The notes under the pieces: generated by a model
What the model was told of the DNA's origin: nothing
Databases searched by the model: none
Seen by the model: only the letters and a program-made list of their open reading frames with translations
Assembly (NCBI RefSeq): GCF_026162425.1
Contig: NZ_JAOBQJ010000004.1
Location: 124,001-188,000 of the forward strand
From: Flexivirga meconopsidis
Lineage (GTDB): Bacteria; Actinomycetota; Actinomycetes; Actinomycetales; Dermatophilaceae
Direction of reading: 5' to 3'
DNA length: 64,000 nucleotides
Position numbers and translations under genes: made by a program
Shown here: piece after piece, positions 45,630 to 54,282 of the stretch
Numbering within the stretch: the first letter of the stretch is position 1
How the letters are laid out: every line of letters begins with the position of its first letter

Positions 45630-46367
45630 ATGTGTACGACGGGGCGCGGCGAGAGCGGGCAGCGGATGAAGCAAATCGTGACCGAGCAGGCGGATGATCT
45701 GGCGCGTCTGGCCGAGGAACTCCATGCGGCGGCGGACCCCATCGCCACCGCCGACCAGGTCGTGCAGTTCGCCTGCCGCGAGCTCAGTGCCGACCACGGC
45801 GGGATCACCCTGTTGGCGCGGGGCGGTCGATTGCAGACCGTCGCGCCCACCGACCCACTCGTCGGCCGGCTGGACGAGTTGCAGGAGGAGGTCGGCGACG
45901 GGCCGTGCAGCGAGAGTGCCACGGAGCAGGAGACGGTCTTCTCGGCCAACCTCGCGATCGACGACCAGTGGGGCGGGTGGGGGCCGGCCGCGGCTCGGCT
46001 GGGCATCGAGAGTGCTCTCGCCACTCAGCTCAGCGGCCGGGACGGGCGGCGGCTCGGAGCGCTGAATCTCTTTTGGCGTCAACCGCATGCGTTCGACTCC
46101 AACGACATCGCGTTCGCGACGTTGTTTTCCCGGCACGCGGCGATCGCCCTCGAGGTCGCCCAGACGCAGGAGGGCCTGCGCACCGCGCTCGACGCCCGCA
46201 AGCTGATCGGTCAGGCACAGGGCATCCTGATGGAGCGTTACCGGCTCGACCCCGACCGGGCCTTCGAGGTGTTGCGCCGCTTCTCGCAGGAGAAGAACCT
46301 CAAGCTGCGCGATGTCGCGGCACACCTGGTGGGCACCGGCAGTCTGCCCGCCGCCGAGGACGGCTGA
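45630..46367 (+). CDS. GAF and ANTAR domain regulator
   Basis: Protein of about 245 residues. A GAF domain occupies about 25-170 (ADQVVQFACRELSADHGGITLLA, ESALATQL, LGALNLFW); the ANTAR RNA-binding domain is C-terminal (RTALDARKLIGQAQGILMERYRLDPDRAFEVLRRFSQE). ANTAR proteins bind twin hairpins in nascent RNA and act as antiterminators. Starts at 45555, 45567, 45630 and 45666 are possible; I chose the ATG at 45630. It is divergent from the sigma gene, consistent with a stress-control locus. Confidence 0.87.
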   Translation: MCTTGRGESGQRMKQIVTEQADDLARLAEELHAAADPIATADQVVQFACRELSADHGGITLLARGGRLQTVAPTDPLVGRLDELQEEVGDGPCSESATEQETVFSANLAIDDQWGGWGPAAARLGIESALATQLSGRDGRRLGALNLFWRQPHAFDSNDIAFATLFSRHAAIALEVAQTQEGLRTALDARKLIGQAQGILMERYRLDPDRAFEVLRRFSQEKNLKLRDVAAHLVGTGSLPAAEDG

Positions 46368-46399
46368 GCAGCCTCGCAGGCCCCTGAGTCGTCGTTGCG

Positions 46400-47881
46400 T
46401 CAGGGCACGTCGCCGCGGACGATCAGCTCGACTGCGGTCTGCAGATCCCGCGCCGTTCGCGGTGCAGTGGCGATGGCTGCCGCAGACGTGTTCGGGCCTG
46501 GTACGAGCACGCTTCGAGCACCTGCGCGCAGCGCACTGGTGACGTCCTCCCCGAGGTGACCGACGACGGCGAGTGCGCTCACCGGCACGTCCAGCTCGCG
46601 CGCCGCACGGCTCGGCATACCGGGCTCGGGCAGGCGGCACGAACAACCGGCGTCGGGCGCATGCGTGCACAGCTGCCAGGTGTCGAACGGCCCCAGCAGG
46701 CGGTCCACCTGCTCGTTGACGGCGCGCATCTGGTGGCGAGTGACGTCACCCGCCCCGACCGCGGTCTCGGTCGCCATCAGCCCGACCCGCACACCCTTCC
46801 TGCGCAACCGGTCCACGGCCGCCCGGGCGCCCGGAAGCGGTCGGACCTGCCCCGGGTCGGTGTTGAGCGGAATGTCGCGGATCAGCGTGCCGTCCCGTTC
46901 GAACAGCACGGCCAGCACCTCGGTGGGCCACGCCGCTGCGACCCGGTGCCGCAGCTCACCGCGCAGCCGTTGCATGACCGCGACCGGTGACTCGATGATG
47001 CCGGCGGCGGCCGTCGACCAGCGGCTACGGCCCGGACGTTGCCGCTGTATGACGCGAGTCGCGACCAGCGCCGCGCTCGAGGTGACTGCGGCTCCCGCCA
47101 AGAGGAGCGGCAGGCGGCGGGGGATCGGCGCACCGACGCCACGCGCTGCCGCTGCCAGATTGGCAGTTGCGGCAGCGGCGGTCGTCCCGGCATGCCACCC
47201 GAAGTGGCCACGTGGCGCACCAATCGTCTGTCGCCAACGCCGCCCGTGCATGCGACGAAGCAGGGCGTCGTCCGCCATACAACGGTAGGGAGGGGCTGGA
47301 GCCGGACGGGGTTGTGTTGCGCGGTGATCCAGCTGCCGCGCAGCTTGGCGCAGCAACCAGCCGTCTCGGTGCATGCGTAGTGCTACGTCGATCGCGGCAC
47401 GGCTGCCGCACCGGTAACGCTCATCGAAGCCGCCGACTTCGTTGAGCGCATCTCTGCGCGCTGCGAGGTCGCCGAGCGACCAGGGTGAGACTGCGCCGTG
47501 GCGGCTGCGTCCCGCCGGGGACTGTCCTTGACTGAGGCCGGTTCGGGCGCCGGCGGCCGCCAGTTCCCGCATCAGCTGATCCGCCCATTCGAGGGTGACG
47601 CGGACGTCTGTCGGCAGGAAGACCACCCACTCCGTATCGCAGACCCGCCAGCCCAGGTTCGCTGCGGCGGGCAGTCCGCGGCCCCACGATCGTTGGACCC
47701 GGACGGCGCTGCGGGCGCGCAGCTCTCGGGGAATCGCGATGTCCGGCAACGGATTCGACCGATCGTCGACGATGACCACCTGGGCGGTCGGGGGGAGTGG
47801 TGTCGCGGCCAGGCTCACCAGTAGCGGTTGGAGGGAGAGCTCGTCGCGGGTGGGTATGACGACCCCGGGCGTGGGTGACAT
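46400..47881 (-). CDS. family 2 glycosyltransferase fused to a degenerate GmhB-like HAD domain
   Basis: Protein of 493 residues. The N-terminal half is a GT2-type domain: VVIPTRDELSLQPLL, IVDDRS near 38-42, and AALNEVGGFDERY-like segment. The C-terminal half (about 320-480) matches heptose bisphosphate phosphatases: LFERDGTL, then the zinc loop with Cys405, His407, Cys413 and Cys415, and AVVGHLGEDV. The phosphatase nucleophile Asp is replaced by Glu328 and the GD motif by GH, so it may be inactive. The ATG at 47881 has AGGAGG 6 bases upstream. A SigF-like promoter lies upstream. Confidence 0.75.
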   Translation of the reverse strand: MSPTPGVVIPTRDELSLQPLLVSLAATPLPPTAQVVIVDDRSNPLPDIAIPRELRARSAVRVQRSWGRGLPAAANLGWRVCDTEWVVFLPTDVRVTLEWADQLMRELAAAGARTGLSQGQSPAGRSRHGAVSPWSLGDLAARRDALNEVGGFDERYRCGSRAAIDVALRMHRDGWLLRQAARQLDHRATQPRPAPAPPYRCMADDALLRRMHGRRWRQTIGAPRGHFGWHAGTTAAAATANLAAAARGVGAPIPRRLPLLLAGAAVTSSAALVATRVIQRQRPGRSRWSTAAAGIIESPVAVMQRLRGELRHRVAAAWPTEVLAVLFERDGTLIRDIPLNTDPGQVRPLPGARAAVDRLRRKGVRVGLMATETAVGAGDVTRHQMRAVNEQVDRLLGPFDTWQLCTHAPDAGCSCRLPEPGMPSRAARELDVPVSALAVVGHLGEDVTSALRAGARSVLVPGPNTSAAAIATAPRTARDLQTAVELIVRGDVP

Positions 47882-47925
47882 CGGCAACCTCCTTGCACGC
47901 CAGCTGTTTCGGCCTCCGGTTGCTG

Positions 47926-47953
47926 GCCTACCCGAAGCGTGGGCAAGTAAAAC
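47926..47953 (-). promoter_or_regulatory. SigF/SigB-like promoter of the GT2-HAD gene
   Basis: On the minus strand GTTT (47953-47950), a 16-base spacer and GGGTAGGC (47933-47926), 45 bases before the ATG. Confidence 0.5.
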
Positions 47954-47963
47954 CGGCACGTTA

Positions 47964-47980
47964 TTCTACGTTTTGTAGAA
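47964..47980. promoter_or_regulatory. BlaI/CopY-like operator, left copy
   Basis: TTCTAC-GTTTT-GTAGAA is a 17-bp inverted repeat 22 bases before the ABC lipoprotein start. It matches 14 of 17 positions with the site at 56252-56268. The TAC-N5-GTA core resembles BlaI/CopY operators; a BlaI/CopY gene lies in this operon. Confidence 0.6.
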
Positions 47981-48002
47981 CTACTGCCGGATCGGAGAAA
48001 CC

Positions 48003-49034
48003 ATGCGTCTCACCCCACGCCGTCTCGCTATCCCGGGGGCGGCGATTGCGCTGACGGGCATTGCTGCGTGCGGCAGTTCGACCTCGAGCGGTGCGGGGAG
48101 CAGCGCTTCGCCGACGACCGGCTCGGCGCAGCCGAGCGGGGGGATGAAGGGCGGCGGCAGCGGGATGAACATGGCGGGTGCGCCGGACTGCACCCCGGTG
48201 CCGAAGCTCGCCGCGGCACCGCGCCGGATCGTGACCATGGACGCCGGCGCCGCAGCATTCGTGCAGCGACTCGGCGCGGGTGACCAGCTCGTCGGCACGG
48301 CCGCACCCGACTTTCGCGACGCGTTCACCGGGGTGGCGCGCGGCGATCTCGACAAGGTCAAGGTGATCGACCCGGGCCGCGGCAACCGGGAAGCTGTGCT
48401 GGCCGCGAAACCCGATTTCGTCACCGGCATCTCGGTGTACGAACTCGGCTCGTTCGACGGCAACCCCACCGCAGAACAGTTGGCGGAGAACGACATTGCG
48501 GCGTACGTCGCCTGTCCGTCGACGGCGCCGGTCACCGACCTGACCCCGACCTACAAGTACGTCAACGACCTGGCCACTCTTGTCGGTCGGCCAAGCGCCG
48601 GCCGGCAACTGGTCGCCACCATGACCAAGCAGGCCGGCAGCCGTTCGGGAGATACCCCGGTGCTGGCACTGTCCAGTGTGCCGACGGGTGGTCAGGGCAT
48701 CAGCACCCGAGGTGCCACGAGTCTCGCGAACGGCATCATCACCCTCGCCGGCGGCAAGAACGTCGCGGAGTCGGTGAAGGCCGACATGGCGCAGCTCTCC
48801 GCGGAACAGGTCAGCCTCGCCAACCCCAAGGTGATCGTCGCAGTCAGCGGACTCGGCCCGCAGACCGACAAGGAACTCGTCGACGCGATCAAGGCGAGTC
48901 CGCTGCTGCAGAGCACCGATGCGGTCAAGTCAGGGAACGTGGTCGCGGTGCCGCAGTCGATCATGCTGTCGCCGAGTGTGCTTAATCCGCAGGCAGTTTC
49001 GACCGTCGCGGACGCCGTAGCCAAAGCGAGGTGA
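48003..49034 (+). CDS. ABC transporter substrate-binding lipoprotein (BtuF/FecB-like), Met-containing N-terminus
   Basis: Protein of 343 residues. The signal ends in lipobox GIAAC with Cys23, so it is anchored to the membrane. A flexible linker (24-60) carries GGMKGGGSGMNM with Met48, Met55 and Met57, reminiscent of Cu(I)-binding Met motifs. The remainder is a two-lobed metal-chelate binding protein: RRIVTMDAGAAAFVQRLGAG, then ANPKVIVAVSGLG and NVVAVPQSIMLSP. The ligand may be a metal chelate, haem or cobalamin. It begins a five-gene operon with FecCD permease, ATPase, BlaI-like and M56 genes. Confidence 0.85.
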   Translation: MRLTPRRLAIPGAAIALTGIAACGSSTSSGAGSSASPTTGSAQPSGGMKGGGSGMNMAGAPDCTPVPKLAAAPRRIVTMDAGAAAFVQRLGAGDQLVGTAAPDFRDAFTGVARGDLDKVKVIDPGRGNREAVLAAKPDFVTGISVYELGSFDGNPTAEQLAENDIAAYVACPSTAPVTDLTPTYKYVNDLATLVGRPSAGRQLVATMTKQAGSRSGDTPVLALSSVPTGGQGISTRGATSLANGIITLAGGKNVAESVKADMAQLSAEQVSLANPKVIVAVSGLGPQTDKELVDAIKASPLLQSTDAVKSGNVVAVPQSIMLSPSVLNPQAVSTVADAVAKAR

Positions 49035-50065
49035 ACAGCTCGGGCATCTGGCGCAAGGTCCCGCTGTCGGCTCTGCTCGTCGTCGGCGTCACCGCGCTCG
49101 GGCTGCTGGCGATCCTGGCGACCGGTGTCGGTGCGGTGCAGATCGCCCCGAACGACGTGGTTGCCGGACTGTGGCGGGGAAGCACCGGGCAGCCGCGGAG
49201 CGGACCATCGGACTTCATCGTCTGGAACCTGCGCGCGCCCAGAGTGCTCGAGGCGATCGTGGTGGGTGCGGGCCTGGCTCTCGCCGGGGCGATCGCGCAA
49301 GCCGTGGTCGGCAACCCGATCGCCGATCCCTACGTCCTCGGCCTGTCGTCCGGAGCCGGTCTGGGAGCGGTCGCCGTGATCACCACGATCGGCGTGGGTG
49401 TTGCCGGTTCGCTCACCCTCCCGCTGGCGGCGTTCGTGACCGCGCTCCTGACCGGGCTCGTGGTGCTGATCATGGCGCGCTCCGGCACCCGATTGGACCC
49501 GAGTCGCATTGTGATGGTGGGCATTTCGGTCGGCAGCCTGCTGTCGGGCATCACCTCCTTCCTGCTGCTGCGGACCGGTAACGGCGATGCCGCCCGACAG
49601 GTGATGTTTTGGCTGCTGGGCAGCCTGTCCGGGGCTGAATGGCGCCTCGTGATCATCAGCGCACCGCTCGTCCTGCTGGCCGGCGGTGTGGCGTTACTGC
49701 GGGCCGGCAGGCTGAACCTGCTGTCGCTCGGTGACGACTCCGCGGCGGCGCTCGGCATGCGTCCGGCACGCGCACGGGCCGGATTCTTCGCTCTCGCAGC
49801 GTTTCTCACCGGTGTGGTCGTCGCCTGCTCCGGCACCATCGGCTTCGTCGGACTGGTGATGCCGGCGCTGGCTCGCGTGCTCGTCGGCGCCGACCATCGG
49901 CGGGTGCTGCCGGTCGCGGCCCTGCTCGGCGCCCTGCTCGTGCTGCTCGCCGACACCGCGGCGCGAACAATCCTCGCTCCCACCGAGTTGCCCATCGGGA
50001 TCCTCACCGCATTCGTCGGGGTGCCGGTTTTCGTGCTCGCGGTGCGTCGGCAGGCCTCCGGATGA
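49031..50065 (+). CDS. FecCD family ABC transporter permease
   Basis: Membrane protein of 344 residues with about ten helices. Family marks: LRAPRVLEAIVVGAGLALAGAIAQAVVGNPIADPYVLGLSSGAGLGA and VACSGTIGFVGLVMPALARVLVGADHR, followed by PTELPIGILTAFVGVPVFVLAVRR. It forms the channel for siderophore, haem, cobalamin or metal-chelate import. A GTG start overlaps the binding-protein stop, and the ATPase gene overlaps its end. Confidence 0.92.
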   Translation: MNSSGIWRKVPLSALLVVGVTALGLLAILATGVGAVQIAPNDVVAGLWRGSTGQPRSGPSDFIVWNLRAPRVLEAIVVGAGLALAGAIAQAVVGNPIADPYVLGLSSGAGLGAVAVITTIGVGVAGSLTLPLAAFVTALLTGLVVLIMARSGTRLDPSRIVMVGISVGSLLSGITSFLLLRTGNGDAARQVMFWLLGSLSGAEWRLVIISAPLVLLAGGVALLRAGRLNLLSLGDDSAAALGMRPARARAGFFALAAFLTGVVVACSGTIGFVGLVMPALARVLVGADHRRVLPVAALLGALLVLLADTAARTILAPTELPIGILTAFVGVPVFVLAVRRQASG

Positions 50066-50838
50066 CGGCTTTGCAGATCGACCGATTGACCGCCGGGTGG
50101 GGGAGCGCGGCCGTCATCCACGACGTGACTCTCGAGGTGCCGGCCGGCTCGTTCACGGCGCTGGTCGGTCCCAACGGGAGCGGCAAATCCACCCTGCTGG
50201 CAACGCTTTTCGGCGGGCTCACGCCATACAGGGGCAGCGCGCGACTCGGTGGGGACGACCTGCTCGCCATGCCCGCCAAGCAGCGCGCGCGGCGCGTCGG
50301 TGTTCTCACCCAGCAACCGCCGCTCGGTCACGACTTCACCGCCGGCGAGATGGTGCTGCTCGGACGGACACCCCACCTCGGCCTGTTCGCCCGGCCCACC
50401 GAGGCCGACCGCGCCCACGTCCGGTCCTGTATGGCGCAGACCGGCACCTCAGACCTCGCGCCACGCCCCATGTCGACCCTCTCCGGCGGCGAGCGGCAAC
50501 GCGTCCTGCTGGCACGCGCGCTGGCGCAGCAGCCGGACCTGCTGGTCCTCGACGAACCGATCAACCACCTGGATCCACGCCATCAGCTGGAGGTGCTCGA
50601 ACTGTCCGCGGGAGCCGGGCTCACCACGATCACTGCGCTGCACTCGCTCGACCTGGCGGCGTTGCACGCCGACCAGGTCATCGTGCTGGACGGCGGTCGC
50701 CTCCGCATCGCCGGCTCCCCGGACGAGGTGCTGACGCCGGACCTGGTCCGAGAGGTGTTCGACATCGCGGTGGAGCCGGTGATCGACAGTCGCGGCCGGC
50801 GCAGGCTGCTGACCATGCCCAGTGCCGGTGCCGGGTAG
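50062..50838 (+). CDS. ABC transporter ATP-binding protein, FecE/BtuD type
   Basis: ATPase of 258 residues. Walker A is GPNGSGKST, the signature is LSGGERQRV, and Walker B is LLVLDEP, with the switch His in TALHSLD. It drives the FecCD-type importer. Its end overlaps a possible early start of the BlaI-type regulator. Confidence 0.93.
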   Translation: MTALQIDRLTAGWGSAAVIHDVTLEVPAGSFTALVGPNGSGKSTLLATLFGGLTPYRGSARLGGDDLLAMPAKQRARRVGVLTQQPPLGHDFTAGEMVLLGRTPHLGLFARPTEADRAHVRSCMAQTGTSDLAPRPMSTLSGGERQRVLLARALAQQPDLLVLDEPINHLDPRHQLEVLELSAGAGLTTITALHSLDLAALHADQVIVLDGGRLRIAGSPDEVLTPDLVREVFDIAVEPVIDSRGRRRLLTMPSAGAG

Positions 50839-50869
50839 ATTGTGCTCCGCACGAGTCGAGGAGGAGACG

Positions 50870-51229
50870 TTGCGGCGCAGCCACGGAGGGCTTGAGGCGG
50901 AGGTGCTCCGCCTCCTGTGGTCCTATGACGAACCGGTCACCAGCCGGGTGCTCTGGGACGCCTTCGATGACGACGGACGCCCGGCCCGCACGACGTTGCT
51001 CACCGTGTTGAGCCGCCTGGAGGGCAAGGGTCAGGTGCAGCGAGTCGCGGGCAACGGCGGCGCGTTGTTCAGCGCGATCCGCACCGACGCGGCACAGGCT
51101 GCCGACTCGATGACCGAGACGCTCGATCACGTCACCGACCGGCAGGCGGCATTGACCCACTTCGCCGGTCAGCTCGACGGCGCCGACGTCGACCTGCTGC
51201 GGCGGGTGCTCGGAGACGGCGGTAAGTGA
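50870..51229 (+). CDS. BlaI/MecI/CopY family transcriptional repressor
   Basis: Winged-helix protein of 119 residues: LEAEVLRLLWSYDEPVTSRVLWDAF, then ARTTLLTVLSRLEGKGQV with the recognition helix and ALFSAIRTDA. These repressors bind TACA/TGTA-type inverted repeats and are inactivated by proteolysis or metals. The TTG at 50870 is favoured by GGAGGAG just before; earlier GTG codons lie inside the ATPase end. An M56 peptidase follows with overlap, the classic BlaI-BlaR1-like pair. It is the best candidate to bind the paired 17-bp repeats flanking this region. Confidence 0.85.
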   Translation: MRRSHGGLEAEVLRLLWSYDEPVTSRVLWDAFDDDGRPARTTLLTVLSRLEGKGQVQRVAGNGGALFSAIRTDAAQAADSMTETLDHVTDRQAALTHFAGQLDGADVDLLRRVLGDGGK

Positions 51230-52080
51230 TCCGGCTCGTCTACGTCCTCGCCCCGCTGGTCGTCGCCTTCGGCGTGATGCTCGCCGCACCGCACGCGTTG
51301 CGGTCGGAGCGGTGGAGCGTGCGCCACCCGGACCTGGCCATCGGGGCGTGGGTGTCGCTCATCCTTGCCGGCTGCGCGTTGTTCGCGTTGAGCATCTGCG
51401 CCGCCCTCACGCTGGCGATCATCAGCGCCGGCCGGCATCACCACAGCACCTGGCTCGGACCGACCGCAGTCACGATCCTCGCCTGGACCGGTCTGGCCGC
51501 TGTCGGTGCCCTGATTGCCTTGGTGGCAGCACGATTCGAGCCCATGTCGCGGGCGGAGCGGGCCACCGACCTGCAGCTGGAGCTCCTCGCCGCGAGGTCC
51601 GGATACGGGAGGGACGAGGTCGGCGGAATCCCCGTGGTGTACGTCGACGGCAGCCGCCTGGCCGCGATGGGCGTGCGATGCGGAGGGCGCCGGATCATCG
51701 TGACCAGCGCCCTGCGCGAACGCCTCACCACCGGACAGTTGCGCACCGTGCTCGAGCACGAGCGTGCGCACCTGAGGCGTCGGCACCACCTCGTGCTGCG
51801 CCTCGCCGGACTCAACCGGGCGTGTTTCCCGTCGTTGCGTGGCGCGCGGGCGTTCGGCAAATCGGTCCATCTGCTGGTCGAGATGTCCGCCGACGACCAC
51901 GCCGCACGCGTCTGTGGCGTCGATGCGACAGCGTCAGCACTGGAACGGGTCGCCGAGCTCCAGGACCTTCCCTCGGCTACCTTGCGGGCCCGGCGACTGC
52001 GCTGCGGCCTGAGCGCCGCCACGTCACCGAAGCGGCTCGAAGTTCTTCAGCCGCAACGAGTTCGAGATCACCAGCACTGA
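51226..52080 (+). CDS. M56 family peptidase (BlaR1/MecR1-type without sensor domain)
   Basis: Membrane protein of 284 residues with about four predicted membrane segments in the first 105 residues, then a zinc peptidase motif HERAH (His178, Glu179, His182). No penicillin-binding sensor domain is present, unlike BlaR1. It likely cleaves the adjacent BlaI-like repressor or a partner. The GTG start overlaps the repressor stop. Its 3' end overlaps the convergent copper ATPase gene by 57 bases. Confidence 0.82.
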   Translation: MIRLVYVLAPLVVAFGVMLAAPHALRSERWSVRHPDLAIGAWVSLILAGCALFALSICAALTLAIISAGRHHHSTWLGPTAVTILAWTGLAAVGALIALVAARFEPMSRAERATDLQLELLAARSGYGRDEVGGIPVVYVDGSRLAAMGVRCGGRRIIVTSALRERLTTGQLRTVLEHERAHLRRRHHLVLRLAGLNRACFPSLRGARAFGKSVHLLVEMSADDHAARVCGVDATASALERVAELQDLPSATLRARRLRCGLSAATSPKRLEVLQPQRVRDHQH

Positions 52081-54282
52081 CGACATCGCCATGGCAGCTG
52101 CCGCGATCAGCGGGTTGAGCAGCCCCGCTGCCGCAATCGGGATGGCAGCCACGTTGTAACCGAATGCCCAGACCAGGTTGCCGCGGATGGTGCCCATGGT
52201 CCGTCGCGACAGGCGCACTGCGTCGACGACCGCGCGCAGGTCGTGCCGGACCACGATGACGTCGGCCGCCTTCATCGCAATATCGGTGCCCCGCACCAAC
52301 GCGATCCCGAGGTCGGCGGTGGCAAGCGCGGCGGAGTCGTTGATGCCGTCGCCGACCATCGCCACGCAGTGCCCGCCGGCCCGGAGCTGCGAGATCGTGG
52401 CGGCCTTCTGGTCGGGCAGCACACCGGCACGCACATCGTCGACACCCAGCGATCTGGCGACGCTGCGGGCGGCCCCCGCTGAGTCACCGGTGAGCAGCAC
52501 CGTGCGCAGGCCGAGTGCTCGTAGCGCGGCCACGGCGGGCGCAGCGGACCGTTTGACCGAGTCGGCGATGCTGATCGTGGCGACCACCTCGTCGTCGAGC
52601 GCGACGACCACCGTTGCGGCTCCGTCGGATTCGGCTCGCGCGATTGCTTCCACCCCGGCGTAGGGAATCGGTAGGCCGCGCTCCGGGAACAGGCCGGGCC
52701 GGCCGACCAGCACCCGCCGCCCGTCGACCACGCCCTCGGCGCCGGACCCGGGCAGTGCGCTGAACGAGGCCGGTTGCCGCACCGCGCCGACTGTCTGCTC
52801 GGCATGCCGCACGATCGCTCGTGCGACCGGGTGCTCCGACGCCGACTCCAGGTCCGCCACCACGCGTAACACTGCGTCGGCGGACTGCTCGCCGAGCGGG
52901 GTGATCTGTCGCACCGCCATCGTGCCCGTGGTCAACGTGCCGGTCTTGTCGAAGACGACCGTGTCGATTTTGCCGCTCATCTCGAGTGCGTCGTGACCCT
53001 TGATGAGGATGCCGAGCTGGCCGCCGCGTCCGACGCCGACCATCAGCGCTGTCGGCGTCGCGAGACCCAGCGCGCACGGGCAGGCGATGATCAGCACCGC
53101 GACACCGTTGGCCAGGGCCTGATCGACCGTGGCTCCGAGGGCCCACCAGGCGACCCCGACCGCACCCGCGATGGCGATCACCGCCGGCACGAAGTAGCCG
53201 GTCACCTTGTCGGCGACCTTCTGCGCGCGGGACTTTCGACGTTGTGCCTCGTCCGCGATCGCGGCCATTTGGGCCAGCCTGGTGCGCTCACCGACGGCTT
53301 CCGCGCGGACCACCAGCCGACCCGTCAGGTTGCTCGTTCCGCCGAGGACTGCATCGCCGGGACCGACTTCCAGCGGCATTGATTCACCGGTCATCGCGCT
53401 GGTGTCGACCGTCGAGAGGCCGTCGGCGATGACGCCGTCGGCCACGAGCCGCTCGCCGGGTATGACGGCATACCGGTCGCCGACCCTGAGGTCCTCGGTC
53501 GGAATGGTCTCCACGGTGCCGTCCGCGCACAGTCGACGCACCTGTTTGACGGCCAAGCCCGCCAGCGCCTGCAGGACGTCGCCCGCGCGGCCGCGGGCAC
53601 GGGTCTCGAAGTAGCGGCCGCCGAGCTGGAAGGTAACCATTCCGGCGGCGACGTCGAGGTAGATGGCGTCCGCCCCTGCGGGGGTCGTGCCGAAGCCGAG
53701 CCAGTAACCGGGCGCGTCGGCCGGCGCTATCAGCAGCACGTAGAGAGCCCAGCCGAAAGACACTGTCGCGCCGAGGGATACGAGCGTGTCCATGGACAAC
53801 GCCCCGTGCCGCAGACCGCGCAGCGTCGCCTTGTGGAAGGGCCACGCGCACCACGTGACGATCGGCACCGCGAGCAGCACACAGACGGTCTGCCAGCCGG
53901 CAAAGCGCCAGGACGGCACCAGGGCGAGCAGGATGGTCAGGTCACACAAGGGCACCGCGAGGAGCGCGGCGACCGCGAGTCGGCGCCGCAAGGACGACAA
54001 CCGAACCGCAGCGGCGCGCTCCGACCAGGTGTCGTCCTCCGGATCGTGCAGAGCAGCGGTGTAACCAGCGGATTCGACTGCGGCGATGGCGATCTCGGCT
54101 TGTTCGGGCCCGAGGCCGGTGATCGTTGCCCGGTCGGTCGCCAGGTTGACGGTCGCCCGCACCCCGTCGAGCTTGCCGAGCTTGCGCTCGACTCGGTTGG
54201 CGCAGGCTGCGCACGTCATACCGCCGATGTCCAACTGCAACTGTGCGGTGTGCGCGTCCCGTGCTGTCTCAACCGCGGTCAT
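52024..54282 (-). CDS. copA: copper-translocating P-type ATPase
   Basis: P1B-type ATPase of 752 residues. One N-terminal heavy-metal domain carries GMTCAAC (Cys24, Cys27). The membrane ion motif is CPC at 401-403, the phosphorylated Asp445 is in DKTGT, the HP motif is in ESASEHPVARA, and the hinge is MVGDGINDSAAL. The final helix has AMAMSSVLVISNS with MxxSS, typical of Cu(I) export. It exports copper from the cytoplasm. Its start overlaps the end of the CtaG/CopD gene by 14 bases, so the two form an operon. Confidence 0.95.
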   Translation of the reverse strand: MTAVETARDAHTAQLQLDIGGMTCAACANRVERKLGKLDGVRATVNLATDRATITGLGPEQAEIAIAAVESAGYTAALHDPEDDTWSERAAAVRLSSLRRRLAVAALLAVPLCDLTILLALVPSWRFAGWQTVCVLLAVPIVTWCAWPFHKATLRGLRHGALSMDTLVSLGATVSFGWALYVLLIAPADAPGYWLGFGTTPAGADAIYLDVAAGMVTFQLGGRYFETRARGRAGDVLQALAGLAVKQVRRLCADGTVETIPTEDLRVGDRYAVIPGERLVADGVIADGLSTVDTSAMTGESMPLEVGPGDAVLGGTSNLTGRLVVRAEAVGERTRLAQMAAIADEAQRRKSRAQKVADKVTGYFVPAVIAIAGAVGVAWWALGATVDQALANGVAVLIIACPCALGLATPTALMVGVGRGGQLGILIKGHDALEMSGKIDTVVFDKTGTLTTGTMAVRQITPLGEQSADAVLRVVADLESASEHPVARAIVRHAEQTVGAVRQPASFSALPGSGAEGVVDGRRVLVGRPGLFPERGLPIPYAGVEAIARAESDGAATVVVALDDEVVATISIADSVKRSAAPAVAALRALGLRTVLLTGDSAGAARSVARSLGVDDVRAGVLPDQKAATISQLRAGGHCVAMVGDGINDSAALATADLGIALVRGTDIAMKAADVIVVRHDLRAVVDAVRLSRRTMGTIRGNLVWAFGYNVAAIPIAAAGLLNPLIAAAAMAMSSVLVISNSLRLKNFEPLR

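Noticed and set aside
50062-50838. Drug-resistance function for the ABC operon because of the BlaI-M56 pair
   Set aside because: No beta-lactamase or penicillin-binding protein lies nearby, the M56 protein lacks the sensor domain, and the operator is shared with copper genes.
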